Assembly (NCBI RefSeq): GCF_001298265.1
Contig: NZ_LGSZ01000028.1
Span: forward strand, 308,480 to 372,479
Direction: 5' to 3'
DNA length: 64,000 bases
From: Allobosea vaviloviae
Lineage (GTDB): Bacteria > Pseudomonadota > Alphaproteobacteria > Rhizobiales > Beijerinckiaceae
Positions 50,563 through 62,525 of this stretch are shown one piece after another. Position 1 is the first letter of the stretch; the number at the start of each line of letters is the position of its first letter. Both the position numbers and the translations under genes were made by a program. The notes under the pieces were generated by a model, which searched no databases, was not told where the DNA came from, and saw only the letters and a program-made list of their open reading frames with translations.

Positions 50563-51963
50563 TCACATATGGATCTGGCGCTTGTCGACCGCCATCGCGG
50601 CTTCCTTGACCGCCTCCGACAGGGTAGGGTGGGCGTGGCAGGTGCGGGCGAGGTCTTCCGACGAGCCGCCGAACTCCATCAGCACGGTCACCTCGGCGAT
50701 CAGGTCGCCGGCATGGGGACCGATGATGTGGCAGCCGAGCACGCGGTCGGTCGTGGCGTCGGCCAGGAACTTCACGAACCCTTCCGTGTGCCGGATCGCG
50801 CGCGAGCGGGCATTGGCGGTGAAGGGGAACTTGCCAACCTTGTAGGCGGTGCCCGCGGCCTTGAGCTCCTCCTCGGTCTTGCCGATCGCGGCGACTTCCG
50901 GCGCGGTATAGATGATGCTCGGGATCGCGTCGTAGTTCACATGGCCGGCCTTGCCGGCGATGATCTCGGCGACCGCGACGCCTTCATCCTCGGCCTTGTG
51001 CGCCAGCATCGGCCCGCGCACCACGTCGCCGATCGCATAGATGCCGGCGACATTGGTCTTGAAATGGTCGTCGATGACGACGCGCCCGCGCTCGATCGCG
51101 ACACCGGCGCCGTCGAGCCCGAGCCCGTCGGTGTTGGGACGCCGCCCGATCGCGACCAGCACGATATCGGCCGAGAGCGTCTTGGCCTCGCCGCCGGCTG
51201 CCGGCTCGACCGTGACGGTCGCGCCGCCCTTCTTGCCGGTCTCGACCTTGGTCACCTTCGAACCGAGGATGAACTCGAAACCCTGCTTCTGCAGGATGCG
51301 GCTGAACTGCTTGGCGATCTCCTCGTCCATGCCGGGCAGGATGCGGTCGAGATATTCGACGACGGTGACCTTGGCGCCGAGCCGGCTCCAGACCGAGCCG
51401 ATCTCGAGACCGATCACGCCGGCGCCGACGACCAGCAGCTCCTTGGGAACCGCGGTCAGCTCCAGCGCGCCGGTCGAGGTCACGACGGTCTTCTCGTCGA
51501 TCGTCACGCCGGGCAGGCCGGTGGCCTCCGAGCCGGTGGCGATGACGATGTTCTTCGTCTCCAACTCCTGCGTCTTGCCGTCATCGCCGGTGACGACGAC
51601 CTTGCCGGCGGCCTGGATGCTGGCCGTGCCCATGAAGGGGTCGATCTTGTTCTTCTTCAGCAGGAAGGCGACGCCGTTGACGTTGGCATCGACCGTCTCC
51701 TGCTTGTGAACGAGCATCTGCTTGAGATCGAGCTTGGGCGTGCCGACGATCACGCCGAGGCTCGGGAAGGTGTGGCTCGCTTCCTCGAACATCTCCGAGG
51801 CATGCAGCAGAGCCTTCGAGGGAATGCAGCCGACATTCAGGCAGGTGCCGCCGAAGGTCTTGCGCTTCTCGACGACGGCGACCTTGAGGCCGAGCTGGGC
51901 TGCGCGGATGGCGGCGACATAGCCGCCGGGGCCGGTTCCGATGATGACGAGATCGTAGGACAT
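50563..51963 (-). CDS. lpdA: Dihydrolipoyl dehydrogenase (E3)
   Basis: 466 residues from ATG 51961-51963; longer reading frames upstream are not supported. FAD motif [19 protein letters not shown], redox-active disulfide GGTCLNVGC (Cys41/Cys46), NAD motif [15 protein letters not shown], and the C-terminal [10 protein letters not shown] with catalytic His445. Reoxidises the lipoamide of the 2-oxoglutarate dehydrogenase complex using NAD+. In relatives it follows odhB directly; here an opposite-strand serine hydrolase gene lies between. Confidence 0.96.
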   Translation of the reverse strand: MSYDLVIIGTGPGGYVAAIRAAQLGLKVAVVEKRKTFGGTCLNVGCIPSKALLHASEMFEEASHTFPSLGVIVGTPKLDLKQMLVHKQETVDANVNGVAFLLKKNKIDPFMGTASIQAAGKVVVTGDDGKTQELETKNIVIATGSEATGLPGVTIDEKTVVTSTGALELTAVPKELLVVGAGVIGLEIGSVWSRLGAKVTVVEYLDRILPGMDEEIAKQFSRILQKQGFEFILGSKVTKVETGKKGGATVTVEPAAGGEAKTLSADIVLVAIGRRPNTDGLGLDGAGVAIERGRVVIDDHFKTNVAGIYAIGDVVRGPMLAHKAEDEGVAVAEIIAGKAGHVNYDAIPSIIYTAPEVAAIGKTEEELKAAGTAYKVGKFPFTANARSRAIRHTEGFVKFLADATTDRVLGCHIIGPHAGDLIAEVTVLMEFGGSSEDLARTCHAHPTLSEAVKEAAMAVDKRQIHM

Positions 51964-52045
51964 GAAGGGCCAGAGTTTCCGGTTGAAATCGCGCCGGACC
52001 ATGCCCCACACTCCCCCGCGAGACAAGCGAAATGGACCTTGAGGC

Positions 52046-53212
52046 ATGAGACCGAAGTCGGGTTGCCCGTCGTTTGCGGCGGTTCTCCTCTGCCTCGTCG
52101 GAGCCGGATCGGCGCATGCGCAGGCCTTGCCTGCGACGCCGTCCGCCAGTGTCCAACCCGGCGGGCCGCCGCCTGCCGCGATCGCCCTGCCCGAGACGCC
52201 GGACGCGTTCGGCGTCGTCGTCGAGGAGTTCGCGGCGCGCGACGGCCTGCGGCGAGGGCTTGTCATCGTCCGCCGTGCCGGCAAGGTCGTCTACGAGCAT
52301 GGTTTCGGCGGCGACGACCCCAAGCGGCCGCATCACCTCGCAAGCCTGTCCAAGTCGATCACGGCGGCCTGCGTCGCGACGCTCGTCAGGGATGGCAAGC
52401 TCGCCTTCGACACCACGTTGCGCTTGGCCCTGGCGAAGCATTTCGCCGGCACCGGCGCCGTTTCGGACCCGCGACTGCTCGACGTGACGATCAGGCAATT
52501 GCTCACCCATCGTTCGGGCCTCGCCGGCAACCGCGGCGATGGCGAGGCCTCCACGGGCCGCAAGCTGCTCGACATCATTCTGAAGGACGGCGCAGGCGCC
52601 GACGCATCCAGGCCGCTGCTGCGGCTGGCGCTCGGCCAGGGCCTCAAGCGCGCGCCCGGCGCCTATCAATACAGCAATGACGGCTATCTGGCGCTCGGCG
52701 CGGTCGTCGAAGAGGCGACGGGACAGCCCTACGAGACCGCCTGTCGCGAGCGCGTGCTGGCGCCGGCCGGCGCTGCCGGCTCCCTCGCGAAGGAATGGGC
52801 GATCATGGGCGCCTATGGCGGCTGGTCGATGACGGGCGCCGACTATCTCGCGACGCTCGAAGCCATCACGACGTCGGACCGCATCATCGGAGCCACCGCC
52901 AGATCCTGGCAGGAGAACGGCGCTGACCAGGCACCGGCCGCGCGGACCTCCTGGTATGGCCTGGGCCTGCGTGTCCGCCGCGTCGCCAACGGCTTCAATC
53001 ACTGGCATTGGGGCGAATGGTCGACCTGGTATCGGCGAGCCGGAGGCTCGCGCCAGAAGGCCGACTTCAACACCTTCGCGACCCATGTCGGGGCCAGCGG
53101 AACGAGCTGGTTCGTCTCGTTCGAGCCTCGCCTGAACGAGGAGACCCGGATCAAGCTCGATCGCGAGCTATGGCGGGCCTTCAACGCCGTGAAGCGCTGG
53201 GATCCGTCATGA
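52046..53212 (+). CDS. Class C beta-lactamase-like serine hydrolase
   Basis: 388 residues. Signal peptide about 26 residues ending GSAHAQA. Serine-hydrolase motifs: SLSK with Ser100/Lys103, YSN at 209-211 in [14 protein letters not shown], and a late tryptophan-rich segment [13 protein letters not shown] where KTG would normally be. That places it in the beta-lactamase/DD-peptidase/esterase (Pfam Beta-lactamase) group; an esterase or peptidase role is more likely than antibiotic resistance. Inserted on the opposite strand between lpdA and odhB. Confidence 0.85.
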   Translation: MRPKSGCPSFAAVLLCLVGAGSAHAQALPATPSASVQPGGPPPAAIALPETPDAFGVVVEEFAARDGLRRGLVIVRRAGKVVYEHGFGGDDPKRPHHLASLSKSITAACVATLVRDGKLAFDTTLRLALAKHFAGTGAVSDPRLLDVTIRQLLTHRSGLAGNRGDGEASTGRKLLDIILKDGAGADASRPLLRLALGQGLKRAPGAYQYSNDGYLALGAVVEEATGQPYETACRERVLAPAGAAGSLAKEWAIMGAYGGWSMTGADYLATLEAITTSDRIIGATARSWQENGADQAPAARTSWYGLGLRVRRVANGFNHWHWGEWSTWYRRAGGSRQKADFNTFATHVGASGTSWFVSFEPRLNEETRIKLDRELWRAFNAVKRWDPS

Positions 53213-53318
53213 CCGACGACCCATCGCTTCGTCGATCACAGGCTGGTCGAGCCGACTTCTGCCCGCAAGGGTCGCATGCCACCGACGGCTGATCGCCGCC
53301 GGCACGAGGCTTTCGGGA

Positions 53319-54611
53319 TCAAAGATCCAGCACGAGCCGCGCCGGGTCCTCCAGCGCCTCCTTGATGCGGACGAGGAAGGTCACCGCTTCCTTGCCGTCG
53401 ATGATGCGGTGGTCGTAGGAGACCGCCAGATACATCATCGGCCGGATCACGATCTGGCCGCCGACCACCATCGGGCGCTCCTGGATCTTGTGCATGCCCA
53501 GGATCGCCGATTGCGGCGCGTTCAGGATCGGCGTCGACATCAGCGAGCCGTAGACGCCGCCATTCGAGATGGTGAAGGTGCCGCCCTGCATGTCCTCGAT
53601 CTTGAGGGCGCCCTCGCGGGCCTTCTTGCCGAGCGCGCCGATCGCCTTCTCGACGCCGGCGATGGAGAGCTGGTCGGCATCGCGCACCACCGGAACCACC
53701 AGGCCCTTGTCGGTGCCGACGGCGACCGCGACATGGTAGTAGTTCTTGTAGACGATGTCGGTGCCGTCGATCTCGGCGTTGACGGAGGGGATCTCCTTCA
53801 GCGCCTGCACGCAGGCCTTCACGAAGAAGCCCATGAAGCCGAGCTTCACGCCGTGCTTCTTCTCGAACACGTCCTTGTACTGGTTGCGCAGCGCCATCAC
53901 CGCCGACATGTCCACCTCGTTGAAGGTGGTCAGCATCGCCGCCGTCGCCTGGGCTTCCTTGAGGCGGCGCGCGATGGTCTGGCGCAATTTGGTCATCTTG
54001 ACGCGCTCTTCGCGCGAGGCGTCGTCGGGGGCCGACGGCGCCCGGACCTGGACCGGAGCGGCAGGGGCCGCAGTTGCCACGGCAGGGCCGGTCGCGATCG
54101 CGGCCAGCATGTCGCCCTTGGTGACGCGACCGTCCTTGCCCGAGGCGTTGGCGGTCGCGGGATCGACGCCGCTTTCGGCCGCCAGCCGCGACACGGCCGG
54201 GCCGGAATCGGCGGCTTTGGTCGCAGGCTTGATTTCGGTGTCGCCGGCAACCTCGCCGGCCTTCGTCTCGGCCGCGGCCGAGCTCGACTCGCCGGCTTTG
54301 CCGGAGGCCTGCGCCACGGCGGTATCGGCCTTCTTCTCCTCGGCCTTCGGAGCGGCCGCAGCCGCCTTGCCGTCGCCGGCCGTGATCATGCCGAGAAGCG
54401 CGCTGACGCCGACGGTGTCGCCTTCCTTGGCGACGATCTCGCCGAGCACGCCGGCGGCCGGCGCGTTGACCTCGAGCGTCACCTTGTCGGTTTCGAGCTC
54501 GACCAGAGGCTCGTCGGCCTTCACGGCATCGCCCGCCTTCTTGAACCACTTGCCGATGGTCGCCTCGGAGACGGATTCGCCGAGGGTGGGTACGCGGATT
54601 TCGGTCGCCAT
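53319..54611 (-). CDS. odhB: 2-oxoglutarate dehydrogenase E2, dihydrolipoyl succinyltransferase
   Basis: 430 residues. Lipoyl domain (1-75) with lipoylated Lys43 in [11 protein letters not shown]; Ala/Pro/Lys-rich linker; E3-binding domain around 150-190 ([20 protein letters not shown]); catalytic domain from ~205 ending in [18 protein letters not shown] with the active-site His. Transfers the succinyl group from E1 to CoA. It starts 49 bases after the sucA stop in the same operon. Confidence 0.96.
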   Translation of the reverse strand: MATEIRVPTLGESVSEATIGKWFKKAGDAVKADEPLVELETDKVTLEVNAPAAGVLGEIVAKEGDTVGVSALLGMITAGDGKAAAAAPKAEEKKADTAVAQASGKAGESSSAAAETKAGEVAGDTEIKPATKAADSGPAVSRLAAESGVDPATANASGKDGRVTKGDMLAAIATGPAVATAAPAAPVQVRAPSAPDDASREERVKMTKLRQTIARRLKEAQATAAMLTTFNEVDMSAVMALRNQYKDVFEKKHGVKLGFMGFFVKACVQALKEIPSVNAEIDGTDIVYKNYYHVAVAVGTDKGLVVPVVRDADQLSIAGVEKAIGALGKKAREGALKIEDMQGGTFTISNGGVYGSLMSTPILNAPQSAILGMHKIQERPMVVGGQIVIRPMMYLAVSYDHRIIDGKEAVTFLVRIKEALEDPARLVLDL

Positions 54612-54660
54612 GTCAGGCCTCTGTTTCGTGTCTTTGTCTGGCGTTCAGGTGACTGGACGG

Positions 54661-57618
54661 TCAGGCCGCGAAGGCCTCGTCCAGGAAGGCGTTGAGCTGG
54701 GCGAGATGCTTCGACATCAGGCCGGTCGCGGTCGCAGCCGAGGCCGGACGTCCAACATAACGCGGCCGCTTCGACTTCGATCCCGCATGGCCCAGCACCC
54801 ATTCGAGATAGGGCTCAACGAAGGTCCAGGAACCCATGTTCTTCGGCTCTTCCTGGCACCAGACGACGTCGGCGCCCTTGAAGCGCGCCAGCTCCTGCGC
54901 CAGCGACTTCAGCGGGAACGGATAGAGCTGCTCGACGCGCATCAGATAGACATCGTCGATCTCGCGCTTCTCGCGCTCCTCCAGCAGGTCGAAATAGACC
55001 TTACCCGAGCAGAGCACGACGCGGCGGATCTTCGAATCCTTGACCAGCTTGGTCGTCGAGTTGCCGCGCTCGGCGTCGTCATGCAGCACGCGGTGGAAGG
55101 TCGAGCCCTCGGCCAGCTCCGACAAATCGGAGACGCAGCGCTTGTGGCGCAGCAGCGACTTCGGCGTCATCAGGATCAGCGGCTTGCGGAAGTCGCGCTT
55201 GAGCTGGCGGCGCAGGATGTGGAAGTAGCTCGCCGGGGTCGAGCAGTTGGCCACCTGCATATTGTCCTCGGCGCACATCTGCAGGAAGCGCTCGAGACGG
55301 GCCGAGGAGTGCTCGGGACCCTGGCCCTCATAGCCATGCGGCAGCAGGCAGACGAGGCCCGACATGCGCAGCCACTTGCGCTCGCCCGACGAGATGAACT
55401 GGTCGAACAGCACCTGCGCGCCATTGGCGAAGTCGCCGAACTGGGCTTCCCACATCGTCAGCGCGTTCGGCTCCGACAGCGAATAGCCGTATTCGAAGCC
55501 GAGCACCGCCTCCTCCGAGAGCATCGAATTGATGACCTCGTAGCGGGACTGGTCGTCGCGGATATGGTTCAGCGAGGTGTGGCGCGCTTCGGTTTCCTGG
55601 TCGATCAGCACCGAGTGGCGCTGCGAGAAGGTGCCGCGCTCGCAATCCTGGCCGGACAGCCGGACCGGGTTGCCGTCGAGCAGCAACGAGCCGAAGGCCA
55701 GCGACTCGGCGGTCGCCCAGTCGATGCCCTTGCCGGTCTCGACTGCCTTGCGGCGGTTGTCGAGGAAGCGCTGGATCGTCTTGTGGACGTTGAAGCCCGG
55801 CGGCACCGAAGTGATCTTCTCGGTGATCTCCTTGAGCACGGCCGCATCGACACCGGTCGCGCCGCGGCGCGGATCGTCCTCGTCGGCGCGGATCGCCTTC
55901 ATGCCGGCCCAGCGGCCGTCGAGCCAGTCGGCCTTGTTGGGCTTGAAGGCCTGTCCGGCCTCGAACTCGACCTCGAGCTTCGCCTTCCAGGCGGCGCGCG
56001 CCTCGTCGAGTTCGCCCGGCTGAAGCACGCCCTCGGCTTCCAGCTTGGCGGAGTACAGCTCCAGCGTCGTCTTGTGGGCGCGGATCTTGCGGTACATCAG
56101 CGGCTGGGTGAAGCCCGGCTCGTCGCCCTCGTTATGGCCGAAGCGGCGATAGCAGAACATGTCGATGACGACCGGCTTGTGGAACTTCTGCCGGAACTCG
56201 ATCGCCACCTTCGCGGCGAAGACCACCGCCTCCGGATCGTCCCCGTTCACATGGAACACCGGCGCCTCGACCATCTTCGCCACGTCGGACGGATAGGGCG
56301 AGGAGCGCGAATAGCGCGGATAGGTCGTGAAACCGATCTGGTTGTTGATGATGAAGTGGATCGAGCCGCCGGTGCGGTGTCCCTTCAGGCCCGAGAGGCC
56401 CAGGCACTCCGCCACCACGCCCTGGCCGGCGAAAGCCGCGTCGCCATGCAGCAGCAGCGGCAGCACCTTGGAGCGCTCGACGATGTCGCCGAACTGGTCC
56501 TGCTTGGCGCGCACCTTGCCGAGCACGACGGGGTCGACGATCTCGAGATGCGAGGGGTTGGCGGTCAGCGAGACGTGGACGTTGTTGCCGTCGAACTCAC
56601 GATCGCTGGAGGCACCGAGATGGTACTTCACGTCGCCCGAGCCCTCGACGTCGTCGGGCGCGAACGAGCCGCCCTTGAACTCGTGGAACAGCGCGCGATG
56701 CGGCTTGCCCAGCACCTGGGTGAGCACGTTCAGGCGGCCGCGATGGGCCATGCCGAAGACGATGTCGCGCACGCCCAGCGCGCCACCGCGCTTGATGATC
56801 TGCTCCAGCGCCGGGATCAGCGACTCGCCGCCATCGAGGCCGAAGCGCTTGGTGCCGGTGTATTTCAGGTCGATGAACTTCTCGAAGCCCTCGGCCTCGA
56901 CGAGCTTGTTGAGGATCGCCTTCTTGCCTTCCTTGGTGAAGGCGATCTCCTTGTCCGGCCCCTCGATGCGCTCCTGCAGCCAGGCCTTCTGCTCGGGATC
57001 GGAGATGTGCATGAACTCGATGCCGACCGTGCTGCAATAGGTCCGCTGCAGGATCGCGGTCATCTCGCGGATGGTCGCGAATTCGAGGCCGAGCACGTTG
57101 TCGATGAAGATCTTGCGGTCGAGATCGGCCTCGGTGAAGCCGAAGGCGGCCGGCGAGAGCTCGTCGGAATTGTCCACGGTCTCGATGCCCAGCGGATCGA
57201 GCTTGGCATGGAGATGGCCGCGCATCCGGTAGGCGCGGATCAGCATGATCGCGCGCACGGAATCGCGCGTCGCCTGCTGCACATCGGACGCGCTGATCGC
57301 GGCGCCCGCAGCCTGCGCCTTGCCCTTGAGCTTGTCGGAGACGACCTTCTCGACCACCGCCCAGTTGCCGTCGAGCGCCGAGACCAGTTCGCCATTGGCA
57401 TGGACGGGCCAGTTCGGCTTGGTCCAGGACGCGCCCTTGGCGTTCTGGACGATGGACGCGCCATCATCCTTCAGCCCGGCGAAGAAGCCCTGCCACTGCT
57501 CGTCGACCGACTTCGGATCGGCCTGGTAGCGGGCATAGAGGTCCTCGATATAGGCCGCGTTGCCGCCATAGAGGAAACCCGTCTGGGCGAGAGCCTCGTT
57601 GATGTCCTGGCGAGCCAT
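54661..57618 (-). CDS. sucA: 2-oxoglutarate dehydrogenase E1 component
   Basis: 985 residues from ATG 57616-57618 (AGGA upstream); a longer frame to 57723 would translate a repeat. N-terminal ARQDINEALAQTGFLYGGNA and AYIEDLYARYQADPKSVD match alphaproteobacterial E1o. ThDP-binding region with GMAHRGRLNVLTQVLGKP; FRKPLILMTPKSLLRHK near the end; catalytic residues in the middle intact. ThDP-dependent decarboxylation of 2-oxoglutarate, feeding succinyl groups to OdhB. A family A repeat separates it from sucD. Confidence 0.97.
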   Translation of the reverse strand: MARQDINEALAQTGFLYGGNAAYIEDLYARYQADPKSVDEQWQGFFAGLKDDGASIVQNAKGASWTKPNWPVHANGELVSALDGNWAVVEKVVSDKLKGKAQAAGAAISASDVQQATRDSVRAIMLIRAYRMRGHLHAKLDPLGIETVDNSDELSPAAFGFTEADLDRKIFIDNVLGLEFATIREMTAILQRTYCSTVGIEFMHISDPEQKAWLQERIEGPDKEIAFTKEGKKAILNKLVEAEGFEKFIDLKYTGTKRFGLDGGESLIPALEQIIKRGGALGVRDIVFGMAHRGRLNVLTQVLGKPHRALFHEFKGGSFAPDDVEGSGDVKYHLGASSDREFDGNNVHVSLTANPSHLEIVDPVVLGKVRAKQDQFGDIVERSKVLPLLLHGDAAFAGQGVVAECLGLSGLKGHRTGGSIHFIINNQIGFTTYPRYSRSSPYPSDVAKMVEAPVFHVNGDDPEAVVFAAKVAIEFRQKFHKPVVIDMFCYRRFGHNEGDEPGFTQPLMYRKIRAHKTTLELYSAKLEAEGVLQPGELDEARAAWKAKLEVEFEAGQAFKPNKADWLDGRWAGMKAIRADEDDPRRGATGVDAAVLKEITEKITSVPPGFNVHKTIQRFLDNRRKAVETGKGIDWATAESLAFGSLLLDGNPVRLSGQDCERGTFSQRHSVLIDQETEARHTSLNHIRDDQSRYEVINSMLSEEAVLGFEYGYSLSEPNALTMWEAQFGDFANGAQVLFDQFISSGERKWLRMSGLVCLLPHGYEGQGPEHSSARLERFLQMCAEDNMQVANCSTPASYFHILRRQLKRDFRKPLILMTPKSLLRHKRCVSDLSELAEGSTFHRVLHDDAERGNSTTKLVKDSKIRRVVLCSGKVYFDLLEEREKREIDDVYLMRVEQLYPFPLKSLAQELARFKGADVVWCQEEPKNMGSWTFVEPYLEWVLGHAGSKSKRPRYVGRPASAATATGLMSKHLAQLNAFLDEAFAA

Positions 57619-57657
57619 GATGTCGTCCTGCCTTCCTACCTGCCGCTTCGTCTTGCC

Positions 57658-57776
57658 GTCATGCTCGGGCTTGACCCGAGCATCTCTTGATCTGGCCGTC
57701 ATGGTCGGCCTTGAGCCGACCATCTCTTGGGCGTTTCGCTGGTCACGAGATGGTCGGGTCAGGCCCGACCATGACG
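57658..57776. repeat. Palindromic intergenic repeat, family A, three hairpins
   Basis: Three successive arms: GTCATGCTCGGGCTTGACC with GAGCAT; GTCATGGTCGGCCTTGAGCC with GACCAT; and ATGGTCGGGTCAGGCCCGACCATGACG. The left hairpin uses CTCGGG/CCCGAG, the middle GTCGGC/GCCGAC, the right GTCGGG/CCCGAC. It lies between sucD and sucA in one operon. Confidence 0.85.
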
Positions 57777-57786
57777 CGCGAAACCC

Positions 57787-58671
57787 TCAGCCCTTCAACA
57801 CCTCGACCAAGGTCTTTCCAAGGCGCGCCGGCGAGGGCGAGACCTTGATGCCGGCCGCTTCCATGGCCGCGATCTTGTCCTCGGCGCCGCCCTTGCCGCC
57901 CGAGATGATCGCACCCGCATGACCCATGCGACGGCCCGGAGGGGCCGTGCGGCCGGCGATGAAACCGACCATCGGCTTGGAGCGCCCGCGCTTGGCCTCG
58001 TCCTTGATGAACTGCGCGGCGTCTTCCTCGGCCGAGCCGCCGATCTCGCCGATCATCACAATCGACTTGGTGTGCTCGTCGGCCAGGAACATTTCGAGCA
58101 TGTCGATGAACTCGGTGCCCTTGACCGGGTCGCCGCCGATGCCGACCGCCGTGGTCTGGCCCAACCCCTCGCGGGTGGTCTGGAACACCGCCTCATAGGT
58201 CAGCGTGCCCGAGCGCGAGACGATGCCGACCGAGCCCGGCTTGAAGATGTTGGCCGGCATGATGCCGATCTTGCTCTCGCCCGCCGTGACGACGCCAGGG
58301 CAGTTCGGGCCGATCAGCCGCGACTTGGAGCCGACCAGCGAGCGCTTGACCTTCACCATGTCGAGCACCGGAATGCCCTCGGTGATGCAGATGATCAGCG
58401 GGATCTCGGCGTCGATCGCCTCGCAGATGGCATCGGCCGCGCCCGGAGGCGGCACATAGACCACCGACGCGGTGGCGCCGGTCTTGGCCTTGGCCTCATG
58501 GACGCTGTCGAAGACCGGCAGGCCGAGATGGAGCGAACCGCCCTTCCCCGGCGAGGTGCCGCCGACCATCTGCGTGCCATAGGCGATGGCCTGCTCGGAG
58601 TGGAAGGTCCCGTTCTTGCCGGTGAAGCCCTGGCAGATGACCTTGGTGTTCTTGTCGATCAGGATGGACAT
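57787..58671 (-). CDS. sucD: Succinyl-CoA synthetase alpha subunit
   Basis: 294 residues. [20 protein letters not shown] at the start for CoA binding; [20 protein letters not shown] in the middle; the phosphohistidine in [15 protein letters not shown] near residue 250; [13 protein letters not shown]. Forms the heterodimer with SucC and makes ATP/GTP from succinyl-CoA. AGGAG precedes the ATG, nine bases after the sucC stop. Confidence 0.97.
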   Translation of the reverse strand: MSILIDKNTKVICQGFTGKNGTFHSEQAIAYGTQMVGGTSPGKGGSLHLGLPVFDSVHEAKAKTGATASVVYVPPPGAADAICEAIDAEIPLIICITEGIPVLDMVKVKRSLVGSKSRLIGPNCPGVVTAGESKIGIMPANIFKPGSVGIVSRSGTLTYEAVFQTTREGLGQTTAVGIGGDPVKGTEFIDMLEMFLADEHTKSIVMIGEIGGSAEEDAAQFIKDEAKRGRSKPMVGFIAGRTAPPGRRMGHAGAIISGGKGGAEDKIAAMEAAGIKVSPSPARLGKTLVEVLKG

Positions 58672-58680
58672 GGTTGCTCC

Positions 58681-59877
<1,197 letters not shown>

Positions 59878-59930
59878 CGCTGGGGCGTCTTTCGCGGTTC
59901 AGATGTCGTTCGTCACGGGGATGGCTGGCG

Positions 59931-60497
59931 TCATTTGGCTGGCTTGCAAATGTCTTTCTGGAACTGGGCGAGGATTTCTTGCGCGCGCGCGATCGGCGGA
60001 CCGCTGAGGGGGCGCGGATAGCTGCTGGCGCAAATCCTGCCACCGCCCAGATCTTCGCACATCGGCGGACCGTCGACCGTGAAGAAGAACAGGTCCGGCT
60101 CGCTCGTATAGGCTTGGATGCCGGTGACGCGGCCGAAATCCACCACCCATTCGGACCGCCGGCCGGCATCGTCGCCGAACCTGTCGCCGACCCACTTCGC
60201 TGGGGCGTGCAGGAAATGATACTGGCAGGCGCTCCGCCGGGTCACCGTGATCCGGCCGGATATCACCTTTCTGGGAACATTGAACGTGTCGTAGATGGCG
60301 GGGCTGCGCGAGACGCGCCTGGCCCTGTCGCCGCTGACCTCGGTGCCGTTGACATCGGCGCCATCCTCGATCGCGAGCCAGAGCAGCGCGGCGGTTTCTT
60401 CTGCGGTCTGCGCGCGAGCCGGTGCGCCAGCAGTGGCATGGCCGAGAACCACGCACGCCGCTAAAGCCATCCCGAATCCCTGCCGCAGACCGCGCAT
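59931..60497 (-). CDS. Secreted hypothetical protein
   Basis: 188 residues with AGGAG before the ATG. Signal peptide about 30 residues ending PARAQT. The mature part has TAALLWLAIEDGADVNGTEV, ISGRITVTRRSACQYHFLHA, SEWVVDFGRVTGIQAYTS and a pair of cysteines (PPMCEDLGGG, RICASSYPR) that may form a disulfide. I do not recognise the family. It lies between mdh and sucC in the TCA cluster on the same strand, so it is probably co-transcribed with them, which is unusual. Confidence 0.65.
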   Translation of the reverse strand: MRGLRQGFGMALAACVVLGHATAGAPARAQTAEETAALLWLAIEDGADVNGTEVSGDRARRVSRSPAIYDTFNVPRKVISGRITVTRRSACQYHFLHAPAKWVGDRFGDDAGRRSEWVVDFGRVTGIQAYTSEPDLFFFTVDGPPMCEDLGGGRICASSYPRPLSGPPIARAQEILAQFQKDICKPAK

Positions 60498-60527
60498 CGC
60501 TCGCTCCTGAATCGCCTACTCTCTATT

Positions 60528-61493
<966 letters not shown>

Positions 61494-61751
61494 CTAGTCC
61501 TTTGTCCTGACGCTGCGAAATGCCGGCAAACCGGCCAAACCGTCGGTTCCTTTGGCCCAAGAGGCCCTTTTGCCGCAACCCTTGCGTGGTGGTCGGTAAA
61601 ACGACGAAGCCAGCGCCCGCGATTTTGCCCGGCCTGCCGCTCCGTGAGCGATTTCAAGAGCTTGGGCAGCGCGGTCCGGCGGCGGCCCTCATATTTGCAC
61701 AGGATTGACGCAGTTACAATTTACAATCAATGTCATTCGTCACGGGAATTT

Positions 61752-62351
61752 TCAGATGATGCCGCTGACCAGCACCCTCAGCGCCACCCGGATCAGCGTC
61801 GCCAGCCGGATGTCGATCGAGGCCTGCGGCACGTCCGCATCGAGCTCCAGCGCAGCCGGATGGATGAAGCGGTGCGTCGCATCGATGATGAAGGCCAGCG
61901 CCCGGTCGCGGTCGCGCGGCTCGAAGGTCCCCGACGCGATGCCCTCGTCGATCACCCGCTCGAACAGCGCCCGCACCCGGGCGCGGTTGCGCCGGCTGAT
62001 CGCATGGCGCTTGGCCACCGCCTGCGACAGCGCCGCAAACAGATGTGGCTCCTCGGTCAGCAGGTCGCGATTGGCCTTGGCCAGCGCCAGGATCAGCCGC
62101 TCCAGCTTGTCGTCGGCGGGGTCGGGGCCATCGGCGATATCGGCGAGGCGCCGCTCGGTCGCCTTCAGCCAGACATCGACGACGGCATCGACCAGCGCGG
62201 CGCGGGAAGGGAAGTAGCGGTAGACATTGGCATGGGTCATGCCCGCCTCTTCGGCGACCGCGACCACGGTGAAGCGCTTGAGTCCGTGATGGCGCAGATG
62301 CTCGCTGGCGACAGTGAGGATCCGCGTCTCGCTCGGCTCGCGCAGGGTCAT
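61752..62351 (-). CDS. TetR/AcrR family transcriptional regulator
   Basis: 199 residues from ATG 62349-62351; an upstream extension would translate a palindromic repeat and is rejected. N-terminal helix-turn-helix: RILTVASEHLRHHGLKRFTV and AGMTHANVYRYFPSRAALVD. C-terminal ligand domain with KATERRLADIADGPDPADDK and IIDATHRFIHPAALELDAD. The ligand is unknown. It lies between zapE and mdh on the same strand, an insertion into the usual alphaproteobacterial order. Confidence 0.9.
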   Translation of the reverse strand: MTLREPSETRILTVASEHLRHHGLKRFTVVAVAEEAGMTHANVYRYFPSRAALVDAVVDVWLKATERRLADIADGPDPADDKLERLILALAKANRDLLTEEPHLFAALSQAVAKRHAISRRNRARVRALFERVIDEGIASGTFEPRDRDRALAFIIDATHRFIHPAALELDADVPQASIDIRLATLIRVALRVLVSGII

Positions 62352-62384
62352 GACGCGAATGGCCCCCCTTGTCCGAAACGCGCC

Positions 62385-62497
62385 GTCATCCCGGGCGCAG
62401 CGCAGCGGAGACCCGGGATCCATTCCGGAACGTTCATCGGAAAGGCTCCGGAATGGACCCCGGATCGGCGCGGCTTCGCCGCTTGTCCGGGATGACG
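62385..62497. repeat. Palindromic intergenic repeat, family A
   Basis: Begins GTCATCCCGGGCGCAGCGCA and ends CGCTTGTCCGGGATGACG, with GATCCATTCCGGAACG and GCTCCGGAATGGACCCC inner arms. It sits between zapE and the TetR gene. Confidence 0.8.
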
Positions 62498-62525
62498 GCG
62501 GAGGAATGACAGCAACGGTTTCAAC

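Noticed and set aside
36541..52000. Shared segment CGGTTGAAATCGCG before the antiporter gene and before lpdA
   Set aside because: Only about 14 bases are shared in two places with different surroundings; too short to call a regulatory motif or repeat family.
52046..53212. Antibiotic-resistance beta-lactamase
   Set aside because: The SxxK and YxN motifs fit, but there is no KTG box in the normal place and the context is metabolic, so a general serine hydrolase/esterase is the safer call.
53755..57690. A 1311-codon open frame on the plus strand opposite sucA/odhB
   Set aside because: It is antisense to two certain TCA genes, has a low-complexity Arg/Leu/Asp/Glu-rich product with no domain, and arises because GC-rich genes rarely have stops in the mirrored frame.
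62352..62423. N-terminal extension of the TetR regulator
   Set aside because: It would encode repeat sequence (ending near GAIRV); the internal ATG starts right before the helix-turn-helix.
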